Positions 7,789 to 16,383 of a stretch of 64,000 nt of DNA are shown here, piece after piece (positions within the stretch are counted from its first letter, which is position 1; each line of letters opens with the position of its first letter). This stretch comes from Streptomyces sp. B1I3 (GTDB lineage Bacteria; Actinomycetota; Actinomycetes; Streptomycetales; Streptomycetaceae). The stretch is taken from contig NZ_JAUSYD010000001.1 in assembly GCF_030816615.1 (NCBI RefSeq), forward strand, positions 1,240,001 through 1,304,000, written 5' to 3'. The notes under the pieces were generated by a model, which had not been told where the DNA came from, did no database searches, and saw only the letters and a list, made by a program, of their open reading frames with translations. The position numbers and the translations under genes were made by a program.

Positions 7789-9963
7789 TCAGTCGTGGAA
7801 GGTCTCGCCCTTCTCCGCCTTCTCCAGCAGGAGCGGGGACGGCAGGAAGCGGTCGCCGTAGCGCTCCGCGAGCTGCCGGGCGCGTGCGACGAAGCCGGGC
7901 AGCCCGCCCTCGTACCCGTTGATGTACTGGAGCACGCCGCCGGTCCAGGCGGGGAAGCCGATGCCCATGACGGAGCCGATGTTGGCGTCGGCGACCGTCA
8001 TGAGGACGTTCTCCTCCAGGCAGCGGACACTGTCCAGTGCCTCCGAGAAGAGCATCCGCTCCTTCATGTCCTCGAAGGGGACGTCCGTGTCCCGTCGCCG
8101 GGTGAAGTGCTCCCGCAGACCCGGCCAGAGCGCGCCCCGGCTGCCGTCCTCGCCGTACTCGTAGAAGCCCGCTCCCCCGCTGCGCCCGGGCCGCCGGAAC
8201 TCGTCGACCATGCGGTCGATGACCTCGTCCGCCGGGTGCGTGACCCAGGTGCCGCCCGCCTCCTCGACGGCGCGCCGGGTCTCGTTGCGGATCTTGCGCG
8301 GCAGGGTGAGGGTCAGTTCGTCCATGAGGGAGAGCACCTTGGCCGGGTAGCCGGCCTGCGCCGCCGCCTGCTCGACCGACGCGGGCTCGACGCCCTCACC
8401 GACCATCGCGACGCCCTCGTTGATGAAGTGCCCGATGACACGTGAGGTGAAGAAGCCGCGCGAGTCGTTGACGACGATCGGGGTCTTCTTGATCCGCCGT
8501 ACCAGGTCGAAGGCGCGCGCCAGAGCCTCGTCGCCGGTGCGTTCACCCTTGATGATCTCGACGAGCGGCATCTTGTCGACGGGCGAGAAGAAGTGCAGCC
8601 CGATGAAGTCGTCCGGCCGCTCCACGCCCTCGGCGAGCACGGTGATGGGCAGCGTCGAGGTGTTGGAGCAGAGGAGCGCGTCGGGCTCCACGATGCTCTG
8701 GATCTCCTCGAAGACCTTGTGCTTGAGCGCGGTGTCCTCGAATACGGCCTCGATCACCGCGTCGCAGCCCGCGAGGTCGGCCGGGTCGCCGGTCGGGGTG
8801 ATGCGGGCCAGCAGCCCGTCGCGCTCCGCCTCGGTCGTGCGGCCCCGGGAGAGCGCCTTGGCCAGCAGCTTCTCGCTGTACGCCTTGCCCTTGGCGGCGG
8901 CCTCGGTGGAGACGTCCTTGAGGACGACGTCGATGCCGGCGCGGGCACAGGAGTACGCGATGCCCGCCCCCATCATCCCGGCCCCGAGGACGGCGACCTT
9001 GCGTACCTGGCGCTCCTCGATCCCCTGGGGGCGGCTGGCACCGGAGTTCACGGCCTGGAGGTCGAAGAAGAACGCCTGGATCATGTTCTTCGCGACCTGG
9101 CCGGTGACCAGTTCGGTGAAGTAGCGGGCCTCGATGGTCAGGGCGGTCTGGAAGTCGACCTGCGCTCCCTCGACGGCGGCGGCCAGGATGTTGCGGGGCG
9201 CGGGCATGGGGGCGCCGGCGAGCTGCTTCTTCAGGTTGGCCGGGAAGGCGGGCAGGTTGGCCGCGAACTTCGGGTTGGCCGGGGTCCCTCCGGGGATGCG
9301 GTACCCCTTGACGTCCCAGGGCTGCTGCGACTCGGGGTTCGCGTCGATGAACGCGCGGGCCTTGGCGAGCATGTCCTGCGCCGTGGCGGCGACCTCGTGG
9401 ATCAGGCCGTTCTCCAGTGCCCGCCGCGGGGTGTACTGGGTGCCCTGGAGGAGGACCTTGAGCAGCGCGTCGGTGATGCCCATCAGGCGTACGGTCCGGG
9501 TGACGCCGCCGCCTGCGGGCAGCAGACCGAGGGTGACCTCGGGCAGGCCGATCCGGGAGCCGGGGGCGTCCAGGGCGACGCGGTGGTGGGCTGCGAGCGC
9601 GATCTCGTAGCCGCCGCCGAGCGCGGCACCGTTGATGGCGGCGACGACGGGCTTGCCGAGGGTCTCGATGCGGCGCAGCGCGTTCTTGATGGCCATGCCG
9701 GCGTCGAAGGCGGTCCGGGCGTTCTCCGGGCCGACCTTGATCATGTCCTTGAGGTCGCCGCCCGCGAAGAACGTCTTCTTGGCGGAGGTGTAGATGATGC
9801 CGCGGATGGAGTCCTTCTCGGCCTCGGCGCGGTCGGCGACGGCTGCGATGGAGTCCTTGAAGGCCTGGTTCATCGTGTTCGCGGACTGGTCGGGGTCGTC
9901 GAGTACGAGGGTGACGACGCCGGTCTCGTCCTGTTCCCAGCGGATGGTCGTGCTCTCGGTCAT
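7789..9963 (-). CDS. Trifunctional-type fatty-acid oxidation protein, FadB/FadJ-like (enoyl-CoA hydratase / 3-hydroxyacyl-CoA dehydrogenase)
   Basis: A 724-aa cytoplasmic enzyme carrying out steps two and three of beta-oxidation. The N-terminal crotonase domain shows the oxyanion segment NGAALGGGYEIALAAH and LPEVTLGLLPAGGG. The central NAD-binding domain begins VLGAGMMGAGIAYSCARAG, and the catalytic histidine is in IGLHFFSPVDKMPL. Two C-terminal helical HAD domains follow. The ATG at 9963 (MTESTT) begins the hydratase domain; the reading frame runs open further upstream but only as antisense of the thiolase gene. The thiolase stop lies 38 bases upstream, so the two form the usual alpha/beta pair. 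From memory, the S. coelicolor counterpart is annotated as a fatty-acid oxidation complex alpha subunit. Confidence 0.95.
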   Translation of the reverse strand: MTESTTIRWEQDETGVVTLVLDDPDQSANTMNQAFKDSIAAVADRAEAEKDSIRGIIYTSAKKTFFAGGDLKDMIKVGPENARTAFDAGMAIKNALRRIETLGKPVVAAINGAALGGGYEIALAAHHRVALDAPGSRIGLPEVTLGLLPAGGGVTRTVRLMGITDALLKVLLQGTQYTPRRALENGLIHEVAATAQDMLAKARAFIDANPESQQPWDVKGYRIPGGTPANPKFAANLPAFPANLKKQLAGAPMPAPRNILAAAVEGAQVDFQTALTIEARYFTELVTGQVAKNMIQAFFFDLQAVNSGASRPQGIEERQVRKVAVLGAGMMGAGIAYSCARAGIDVVLKDVSTEAAAKGKAYSEKLLAKALSRGRTTEAERDGLLARITPTGDPADLAGCDAVIEAVFEDTALKHKVFEEIQSIVEPDALLCSNTSTLPITVLAEGVERPDDFIGLHFFSPVDKMPLVEIIKGERTGDEALARAFDLVRRIKKTPIVVNDSRGFFTSRVIGHFINEGVAMVGEGVEPASVEQAAAQAGYPAKVLSLMDELTLTLPRKIRNETRRAVEEAGGTWVTHPADEVIDRMVDEFRRPGRSGGAGFYEYGEDGSRGALWPGLREHFTRRRDTDVPFEDMKERMLFSEALDSVRCLEENVLMTVADANIGSVMGIGFPAWTGGVLQYINGYEGGLPGFVARARQLAERYGDRFLPSPLLLEKAEKGETFHD

Positions 9964-10001
9964 TGCTTGTCTTCTCCGTAAGCAGGGGTGGCCGGGGACG
10001 G

Positions 10002-11216
10002 TCAGAGACGCTCGATGACGGTGGCGACGCCCATGCCGCCGCCGACGCAGAGGGTGGCGAGGCCGTAACGCAGGTCCCGGCGCTCCAGTTCGTCGACGAG
10101 CGTGCCGAGGATCATGGCGCCGGTCGCCCCGAGGGGGTGTCCGAGCGCGATGGCGCCGCCGTTGACGTTGACCTTGTCGAGGGAGAGGCCCATGTCCCTC
10201 ACGAAGCGCAGGACCACTCCAGCGAACGCCTCGTTGATCTCCACGAGGTCGATGTCGTCGATGGTGAGTCCCGCCTTGGCCAGCGCTTTGCGGGTCGCGG
10301 GCGCCGGGCCGGTGAGCATGATGGTCGGCTCGGAGCCCGAGACGGCGGCGGACACGATCCGGGCGCGCGGGGTGAGGCCGTAGCGTTCGCCCACTTCCTC
10401 GGAGCCGATCGCGACGAGGGCGGCGCCGTCCACGATGCCCGAGGAGTTGCCCGCGTGGTGGACGTGGTCGATCTTCTCGACCCAATGGTACTTCTGCAGG
10501 GCCACGGCGTCGAAGCCGCCCATCTCGCCGATCGTGGCGAACGACGGCTTGAGGGAGGCCAGGGAGTCGGCGGTGGTGCCGGGCCGCATGTGCTCGTCGC
10601 GGTCGAGGACGAGGAGGCCGTTGCGGTCCCTGACGGGGACGACGGAGCGGGCGAAGCGCTCCTCCTTCCACGCCGTCGCGGCACGCTCCTGGGACAGGGC
10701 GGCGTACTCGTCGACGTCCCGGCGTGAGAAGCCCTCGACGGTGGCGATGAGGTCGGCGCCGATGCCCTGCGGGGCGAAGCCGGTCTCGAAGCTGGTCATC
10801 GGGTCCATGGCCCAGGCGCCGCCGTCGGAGCCCATCGGAACGCGGGACATCGACTCGACGCCGCCGGCCAGGACGAGGTCCTCCCAGCCGGAACGGACCT
10901 TCGCGGCGGCCAGGTTGACGGCTTCCAGGCCGGAGGCACAGAAGCGGTTCTCCTGCACGCCGGCGACGGAGTCCGGGAGTCCGGCCGCGACGGCGGCGAT
11001 ACGGGCGATGTCGGAACCCTGGTCGCCGAGCGGGCTGACCACGCCGAGGACGATGTCGTCGATGGCGGCCGGGTCGAGATCCGGGAAGCGGGCCCGGATC
11101 TCGTGGATGAGGCCGACGACGAGGTCGATCGGCTTGGTGCCGTGCAGGGCTCCGTCGGCCTTGCCACGGCCGCGCGGGGTGCGGATCGCGTCGTAGAGGA
11201 ACGCTTCGGTACTCAA
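10002..11216 (-). CDS. Acetyl-CoA C-acyltransferase (thiolase, FadA-like)
   Basis: A 404-aa thiolase that cleaves 3-ketoacyl-CoA with CoA, the last step of beta-oxidation. The nucleophilic cysteine lies in [12 protein letters not shown] (Cys93). The second and third active-site blocks are [17 protein letters not shown] and CVGGGMGVA near the C-terminus. The start is TTG at 11216, preceded by GAAAGG with suitable spacing. It sits between the acyl-CoA dehydrogenase (40 bases upstream) and the FadB-like gene (38 bases downstream), implying one transcript. The length and the order of motifs are complete, with no sign of damage. Confidence 0.95.
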   Translation of the reverse strand: MSTEAFLYDAIRTPRGRGKADGALHGTKPIDLVVGLIHEIRARFPDLDPAAIDDIVLGVVSPLGDQGSDIARIAAVAAGLPDSVAGVQENRFCASGLEAVNLAAAKVRSGWEDLVLAGGVESMSRVPMGSDGGAWAMDPMTSFETGFAPQGIGADLIATVEGFSRRDVDEYAALSQERAATAWKEERFARSVVPVRDRNGLLVLDRDEHMRPGTTADSLASLKPSFATIGEMGGFDAVALQKYHWVEKIDHVHHAGNSSGIVDGAALVAIGSEEVGERYGLTPRARIVSAAVSGSEPTIMLTGPAPATRKALAKAGLTIDDIDLVEINEAFAGVVLRFVRDMGLSLDKVNVNGGAIALGHPLGATGAMILGTLVDELERRDLRYGLATLCVGGGMGVATVIERL

Positions 11217-11256
11217 GACAACTGCCTTTCGGGGTGGGGGCGGCGCAACAGGGAGG

Positions 11257-12399
11257 TCAGGCGAGCAGCGAGCGGCCGATGATCTCTTTCATGATCTCGG
11301 TCGTGCCGCCGTAGATGGTCTGGATACGGCCGTCGGTGAAGGCTTTGGCAACCCGGTACTCCGTCATGTATCCGTATCCGCCGTGCAGTTGGAGACAGCG
11401 GTCCGCGACGCGCTTCTGCAGTTCGGTGGCCCACCACTTGGCCATCGAGGCGTGCACGGCGTCGAGTGTGCCGTCCGAGTGATCAACGATGCACCGGTCG
11501 AGGAAGGTTCGGGTGACGGCACATTCGGTTGCCATCTCGGCGATCTCGAACCGGATGTGCTGGAGCGCGGAGAGCGGGCGGCCGAAGGCTTCGCGCTCCT
11601 TGACGTACCGGGTGGTGATCTCCAGGAGGTGCTCGGCGGCGGCGATGCCCGCGACCGCTATGCCGATCCGTTCCTGGGCCAGGTTGGTCATGAGGTGGAC
11701 GAAGGCGCCGTCGCGCTCCCCCAGGAGGTTCTCCTTGGGCACCCGTACGTCGTCGAAGAACAGCTCGGCGGTGTCCTGTGACTTCTGGCCGATCTTGTCG
11801 AGGTTGCGGCCCCGCTCGAAACCCTCGGCGCCGCGCTCGACGACCAGCAGTGACAGACCCTTCGCACCGCCCTGCGGTGCGGTCCTCGCGACGACGATCA
11901 CCAGGTCGGCGAGGATGCCGTTGGAGATGAAGGTCTTCGAGCCGTTGAGGAGCCAGTGGTCGCCCTTGTCCTCGGCGGTGGTGCGGATGCCCTGGAGGTC
12001 CGAGCCCGCGCCGGGCTCGGTCATGGCGATGGCCGTGATCGTCCTCCCGCTGCAGAAGCCGGGCAGCCAGCGCCGCTTCTGCTCCTCGGTGCCCAGGCCC
12101 GTGAGGTAGGGGCCGATGATGTCGTTGTGCAGACCGAGCGCGAGCCCGGAGGCGCCGGCCCGGGTGAACTCCTCGGCCAGGACTGCGCTGTATCGGAAGT
12201 CGTCGTTGCCTCCGCCGCCGTACTCCTCGGGCACGGCGAGGCCGAGCAGCCCCTGCTGTCCGGCCGCGAGCCAGGCCCCGCGCGAGACGATGCCGTCCTG
12301 CTCCCACTGCTCGTAGTGCGGGAGGACCTCCTTGGCCAGGAAGGTACGGACGGTCTCGCGGAACGCGTCGTGTTCCTCGGTGAAGATCTGCCGCTGCAC
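11257..12399 (-). CDS. Acyl-CoA dehydrogenase
   Basis: A 380-aa flavoprotein that introduces the alpha-beta double bond into acyl-CoA, the first step of beta-oxidation. Landmarks are the FAD/substrate segment [14 protein letters not shown], the beta-sheet [13 protein letters not shown], and the C-terminal [18 protein letters not shown], which carries the glutamate at the position usual for the catalytic base. The GTG start at 12399 is preceded by AGGAGG six bases away and gives the typical length; the frame extends upstream to 12453 without a good start. It shares its strand with the thiolase and FadB-like genes. Chain-length preference is not visible. Confidence 0.95.
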   Translation of the reverse strand: MQRQIFTEEHDAFRETVRTFLAKEVLPHYEQWEQDGIVSRGAWLAAGQQGLLGLAVPEEYGGGGNDDFRYSAVLAEEFTRAGASGLALGLHNDIIGPYLTGLGTEEQKRRWLPGFCSGRTITAIAMTEPGAGSDLQGIRTTAEDKGDHWLLNGSKTFISNGILADLVIVVARTAPQGGAKGLSLLVVERGAEGFERGRNLDKIGQKSQDTAELFFDDVRVPKENLLGERDGAFVHLMTNLAQERIGIAVAGIAAAEHLLEITTRYVKEREAFGRPLSALQHIRFEIAEMATECAVTRTFLDRCIVDHSDGTLDAVHASMAKWWATELQKRVADRCLQLHGGYGYMTEYRVAKAFTDGRIQTIYGGTTEIMKEIIGRSLLA

Positions 12400-12495
12400 T
12401 TCAGGCCTCCTGGGGTCGGATCCGGACGGTGGAGCCGGCGCTGCGCACGGCACGGCCGCGGCCCGCCGCGCGGGGCGGTGGCGAGGTGGGTTCCA

Positions 12496-13632
12496 TCAGC
12501 CGGTGGCCCCCTTCCTCCACAGGCCCGGCACGCCCCAGTCCGCGGCGACGGACTCGGCGTCCGCCCCGGGCAGGGCGGGGCCGGTGCGTACGGAGACCGG
12601 GGTGGCCGAGAATCTGGGCGCGGGGGCCGGCTGGGTGAGGCCGCCGTGCTCCACGTAGGTGGCACGGGCGGCGAGGTGCGGGTGGTGCGGCGCCTCGCGG
12701 AGCGAGAGGACGGGCGCCACACAGGCGTCCGTCCCTTCGAAGACCTCGGTCCACTCGGCGCGGGTACGTTCCGCGAACCGCTCGGCGACGACGGTGCGCA
12801 GCTCCTCCCAGCGACCGGGGTCGTTGCGGTCCGGGGCGCGGTCCCGGATGCCGAGCAGCGCGGCGAACTCCTCGTAGAAGGGCTCCTCGAGCGCTCCGAC
12901 CGCCATGTACCGGCCGTCGGAGGTCTCGTAGGTGCCGTAGAAGGGGCAACCGCCGTCCAGGAGGTTGGAGCCGCGCCGGTCCTGCCAGGCGCCGGCCGCC
13001 ATCATGCCGTGGATCATCGTCGCGAGGTGGGCGGCGCCGTCGACGATGGCCGCGTCCACCACCTGGCCGGCGCCACCGGGCGTACGGGCGTGCTGCAGGG
13101 CGGCGAGCACGCCGACGACGAGGTAGAGGGAGCCGCCCGCGTAGTCGCCGACCAGATTGGCAGGGACGGTGGGCGGCTCGTCGGCCTTGCCGATCATGGA
13201 GAGCGTGCCGGTGAGGGCGATGTACGAGATGTCGTGGCCCGCCCGCGGGGCCAGTGGCCCTTCCTGGCCCCAACCGGTCATCCGCCCGTAGACGAGGCGC
13301 GGATTGAGGTCCAGACAGACGTCCGGGCCCACGCCGAGACGTTCGGCGACACCGGGGCGGTTGCCCTCGATCAGGACGTCGGCGCGTTCGACGAGGTCCA
13401 GCACCTGCCGGACGCCGTCCTCGGCCTTGAGGTCGACGAGGACCGATCGCTTGTTGCGGTTGGTGAGGTCGCGGGCGGGATCGATGCCGAGCGGGGCGCC
13501 GCCCGGACGGTCGACGCGCACCACGTCCGCACCGAGATCCGCGAGGAGCATCGCGGCGAACGGCCCGGGGCCGATGCCCGCCAGTTCGACGACGCGCACC
13601 CCGGCCAGCGGGCCCTGCCCTGTCGTTGCCAC
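12496..13632 (-). CDS. Family III CoA-transferase / alpha-methylacyl-CoA racemase-like protein (CaiB/BaiF)
   Basis: A 378-aa cytoplasmic enzyme. The N-terminal LAGVRVVELAGIGPGPFAAM and GADVVRVDRPGG are typical of the CaiB/BaiF family, as is KRSVLVDLKAEDG. The aspartate in RAGHDISYIALTG matches the catalytic position shared by family III transferases and alpha-methylacyl-CoA racemase. The segment GHDISYIALTG resembles the racemase branch more, which would fit breakdown of 2-methyl-branched acids, common in streptomycete membranes. It starts with GTG at 13632. It leads the beta-oxidation block, with 96 bases to the next gene, and has a 25-bp dyad just upstream. Confidence 0.88.
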   Translation of the reverse strand: MATTGQGPLAGVRVVELAGIGPGPFAAMLLADLGADVVRVDRPGGAPLGIDPARDLTNRNKRSVLVDLKAEDGVRQVLDLVERADVLIEGNRPGVAERLGVGPDVCLDLNPRLVYGRMTGWGQEGPLAPRAGHDISYIALTGTLSMIGKADEPPTVPANLVGDYAGGSLYLVVGVLAALQHARTPGGAGQVVDAAIVDGAAHLATMIHGMMAAGAWQDRRGSNLLDGGCPFYGTYETSDGRYMAVGALEEPFYEEFAALLGIRDRAPDRNDPGRWEELRTVVAERFAERTRAEWTEVFEGTDACVAPVLSLREAPHHPHLAARATYVEHGGLTQPAPAPRFSATPVSVRTGPALPGADAESVAADWGVPGLWRKGATG

Positions 13633-13645
13633 CGAGCCCCCAAAA

Positions 13646-13670
13646 GGTATGACACAAATGATGTAACACC
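13646..13670. promoter_or_regulatory. 25-bp dyad in the divergent CoA-transferase / reductase promoter
   Basis: GGT-N3-ACA-N7-TGT-N3-ACC, 14 bases upstream of the CoA-transferase GTG. It matches the dyad of the MerR gene promoter (6964-6988) at 17 of 25 positions by eye, including both outer and inner arms. It is a candidate operator for that regulator. Confidence 0.5.
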
Positions 13671-13837
13671 GACGATGCTAAGAACGCACCACGCTCCGCA
13701 CAACCCTTTTGGCCGAGCAAGCGCTTAGCCCTTCCCCCGGATCCTCTCGCACCGGAGCCCGCCCGCGCGTACGACGCCACGAACCGCTCCGCTACCCTCT
13801 GCGTGCCACATCGGCGCCACTTCCCTCGGAGGCACTC

Positions 13838-15028
13838 GTGAACAGGCAGAACGGGGCGGAACGCCCTTACGACGTCGTCCTTTTCGGTGCCACCGGCTTT
13901 GTGGGGAAGCTCACCGCCGCCTACCTGGCCGAGCACGCACCGGACGGCTGCCGCTGGGCCCTGGCGGGCCGCAGCCGGAGCAAGCTGGAGCAGCTGCGCG
14001 GGCACCTCACCACGATCGACCCGCGCTGCGCGGACCTGCCGCTGCTGACGGCGGACGCGGGCGACCCCGGCGCGCTGCGCGAGCTCGCCGAGTCCGCCCA
14101 CGTGGTGGCCTCGACGGTCGGTCCGTACGTCTGGTACGGCGAGAAGCTCGTCGCCGCCTGCGCGGAGGCGGGCACCGACTACGCCGACCTCACCGGCGAG
14201 GCGGAGTTCGTCGACCGGATGTACCTGGCCCACGACGCGCGCGCCCGGGAGACGGGGGCCCGCCTCGTGCACGCCTGCGGCTTCGACTCCGTGCCGCACG
14301 ACCTCGGCGTCCTCTTCACCGTCCAGCAGCTCCCGCAGGACGTGCCGCTCACCGTGGACGGGTTCGTCCGCAGCAACGCCGTCTTCTCGGGCGGTACGTT
14401 CGCCTCCGCGCTCACCGCGATGGCCCGCGGCCCGCAGACGCTGCGGGCCGCGAGGGAACGCCGGCTGCACGAGCCCCGTCTCGTCGGCCGCCGGGTCCGG
14501 GTCCCGCAGGGCTCACCCCACTTCAGCAGGCGGACGGGTACCTGGGCGCTGCCCCTGCCGACCCTGGACCCGCGGATCGTGGAACGTTCGGCACGCGCGC
14601 TGGAGCGCTACGGCCCCGATTTCCGCTACCGGCACTTCGCCTCGGTGAAGCACCTGCCGGTGGCCCTCGGTGGTACGGCGGCCTTGGGGGCGCTGGCCGG
14701 GGCAGCCCAGGTCCCCGCCGTGCGCGACTGGCTGACGAGCCGCTACGAGCCGGGGTCCGGCCCCGACGCGCAGCGCAGGAGGCGCAGCTGGTTCACGGTC
14801 CGCTTCGTCGGGGAGGGCGGCGGGCGGCGGGTCTACACCGAGGTGTCCGGCGGCGACCCCGGCTACGACGAGACGGCGAAGATGCTCGCCGAGTCGGCGC
14901 TCGCCCTCGCGCTGGACGAGCTGCCGGCCACGTCGGGCCAGGTGACGACCGCCGCGGCGATGGGCGACGCGCTGCTGGGCCGGCTGCGGGCGGCCGGGCT
15001 GGGCTTCCGGGTCGCGGCAGTGCGCTGA
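13838..15028 (+). CDS. Saccharopine dehydrogenase-like / trans-acting enoyl reductase family protein
   Basis: A 396-aa NAD(P)-dependent oxidoreductase. The N-terminal Rossmann motif is DVVLFGATGFVGKLTAAYLAEH; the family signatures TVGPYVWYGEKLVAAC and ACGFDSVPHDLG follow. GTG at 13838 is chosen because GGAGG lies six bases before it; the frame also runs upstream from 13709 without such a site. Related mycobacterial proteins act as trans enoyl reductases in lipid synthesis, but most relatives are uncharacterised. It is divergent from the beta-oxidation block, so a link to acyl metabolism is plausible but only inferred. Confidence 0.85.
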   Translation: MNRQNGAERPYDVVLFGATGFVGKLTAAYLAEHAPDGCRWALAGRSRSKLEQLRGHLTTIDPRCADLPLLTADAGDPGALRELAESAHVVASTVGPYVWYGEKLVAACAEAGTDYADLTGEAEFVDRMYLAHDARARETGARLVHACGFDSVPHDLGVLFTVQQLPQDVPLTVDGFVRSNAVFSGGTFASALTAMARGPQTLRAARERRLHEPRLVGRRVRVPQGSPHFSRRTGTWALPLPTLDPRIVERSARALERYGPDFRYRHFASVKHLPVALGGTAALGALAGAAQVPAVRDWLTSRYEPGSGPDAQRRRRSWFTVRFVGEGGGRRVYTEVSGGDPGYDETAKMLAESALALALDELPATSGQVTTAAAMGDALLGRLRAAGLGFRVAAVR

Positions 15029-15102
15029 GCCGGTCCCCTCGGCCCCCGGTACGTCGGTGCCGGGAGGCCGGGTCCGGCCCCGGGGTGCGTCGTACCGGGC
15101 GG

Positions 15103-15249
15103 TCAGAGCATCCAGGAGGCGAGGGTGACCATCATGGAGACGGTCCAGGCCGCTCCCGCGACCACGCCGAGGGTTACGCCCACGGCGACGCCACGCTGGG
15201 AGAGTCGTACGGTTCCGGCGCTCATTCGAGGTGCGTGCTGGTCGATCAT
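15103..15249 (-). CDS. Small predicted membrane protein (48 aa)
   Basis: A 48-residue reading frame, MIDQHAPRMSAG followed by a basic segment and one hydrophobic stretch (GVAVGVTLGVVAGAAWTVSM) that would span the membrane once. It fills the space between the convergent reductase gene and the endonuclease V gene and has nothing opposite it. The Shine-Dalgarno is weak (GGGGCAGG), and in-frame ATGs at 15292 or 15225 are possible starts. No function can be assigned. Confidence 0.5.
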   Translation of the reverse strand: MIDQHAPRMSAGTVRLSQRGVAVGVTLGVVAGAAWTVSMMVTLASWML

Positions 15250-15360
15250 GTGTACCAGCCTGCCCCTGAAGTTCGACAACCAACATCCGTTCATGTACTC
15301 AGACGGCAACAATCCGGCGCGTGCCCGAGAGCGGCCGGCCGCCCGGCGCGCGGGACCCGG

Positions 15361-16038
15361 TCAGGCGACCGCTTCCCGCAGCGCGGCCCGGCACAGTGCG
15401 TCGGCCCTGCGGGTGGTCTCCGGCTGACGGAACTCGCGGGCCAGCGCCAGGGTGTGGGCGCAGGCGTTGTCCAGCCCGGTGCGGTGGCCGACGGAGACGA
15501 ACACGGGTTTGGTGGCGTCCTGCGTGCGCAGTGCCCGGCCCACCTCCTCGTCCCCGTCCAGGAGCGGGGAGAAGTCCCCGCGCGCGGGCCCCGGTTCCTC
15601 GTAACGGAAGGTGAAGGGGTTCTTCGCGACGCCGATGACCGGCAGGCCGGTGAGGACACCGAGGTGACTGGCCAGCCCGAACCTGCGCGGGTGCGCCCGT
15701 CCGTAGCCGTCGCAGACGACCAGGCCCGGGTCGACGGTCAGGGCCTCCAGCGCGGCGAGCACCGTCGGGATCTCCCGGAAGGCCAGCAACCCGGGGACGT
15801 AGGGAAAGGTGACCCGGCCCCGCGCGGTGGACTCGGCGACCACGTCGAGGGTCGCCGAGTCCAGGACGACGGCCGCCGCGACGACGACGTCGCGCTCGTC
15901 GTCGTAGGCCACGTCGACCCCGGTCACCCGGCCCGTGCCGGGCGGCGGCCCTGACTCGTCGAGCACCACGCGGGTGCGCAACGCGTCCTGGACGGCGCGC
16001 GCTTCGGTCTCGTCGGCGGGCGTCCGGAAAGTCGTCAT
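15361..16038 (-). CDS. nfi: Endonuclease V (deoxyinosine 3'-endonuclease)
   Basis: A 225-aa DNA repair nuclease that cuts near deoxyinosine and related lesions. The metal-binding aspartate motif GVDVAYDDERDVVVAAAVVL is near the N-terminus. The segment YVPGLLAFREIPTVLAAL contains the Y-x-P-G-L-L-x-F-R-E lesion-recognition wedge of the family, and VVCDGYGRAHPRRFGLASHLG holds the second aspartate and basic residues. ATG at 16038 gives the usual length; the frame continues upstream across the YciI start. It is divergent from the YciI-like gene 40 bases away. Confidence 0.93.
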   Translation of the reverse strand: MTTFRTPADETEARAVQDALRTRVVLDESGPPPGTGRVTGVDVAYDDERDVVVAAAVVLDSATLDVVAESTARGRVTFPYVPGLLAFREIPTVLAALEALTVDPGLVVCDGYGRAHPRRFGLASHLGVLTGLPVIGVAKNPFTFRYEEPGPARGDFSPLLDGDEEVGRALRTQDATKPVFVSVGHRTGLDNACAHTLALAREFRQPETTRRADALCRAALREAVA

Positions 16039-16078
16039 GGTGCCGCCCATCCTACGGCCGTCCCGTAGCCTGGTGATC

Positions 16079-16378
16079 ATGTTCATCCTCGAACTGACCT
16101 ACACCGCACCGGTCGAACGCGTCGACGCGCTCCTCCCGGACCACGTGGCCTGGCTGGACACCCAGTACGAGGCCGGGGTGTTCATCGCCTCCGGGCGCAA
16201 GGAACCGCGTGACGGCGGTGTGATCCTGGCCGCCGGGGACGACCGCGCACGGATCGAGGCGGTCGCGGCGGGCGACCCCTTCGCCGTCCACGGCGTGTGC
16301 TCCTACCGGATCACGGAGTTCTACGCGACGAAGACGTCGCAGGCTCTCGCGCCGTACCGGCAGGAGCTGCCCGGATAG
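16079..16378 (+). CDS. YciI family protein
   Basis: A 99-aa small dimeric-barrel protein related to muconolactone isomerase and stress-related dehydratase folds. The histidine-aspartate pair typical of YciI is seen in LLPDHVAWLD and in the later HGVCSYRITEFYATK region. The ATG at 16079 has only weak upstream complementarity (GGTGAT) and may lie close to the transcript start. The gene is convergent with the BNR-repeat gene, whose stop lies 6 bases beyond. The physiological role is unknown for most members. Confidence 0.85.
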   Translation: MFILELTYTAPVERVDALLPDHVAWLDTQYEAGVFIASGRKEPRDGGVILAAGDDRARIEAVAAGDPFAVHGVCSYRITEFYATKTSQALAPYRQELPG

Positions 16379-16383
16379 CCGCG

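Noticed and set aside
9964-10671. Upstream extension of the FadB-like frame
   Set aside because: This part is the antisense-frame shadow of the thiolase gene. The hydratase domain begins at 9963 and has its own start.
12401-14470. 689-aa minus-strand frame over the CoA-transferase and reductase genes
   Set aside because: It is an out-of-frame open reading across real genes on both strands, Arg/Pro/Gly-rich, without a start site.
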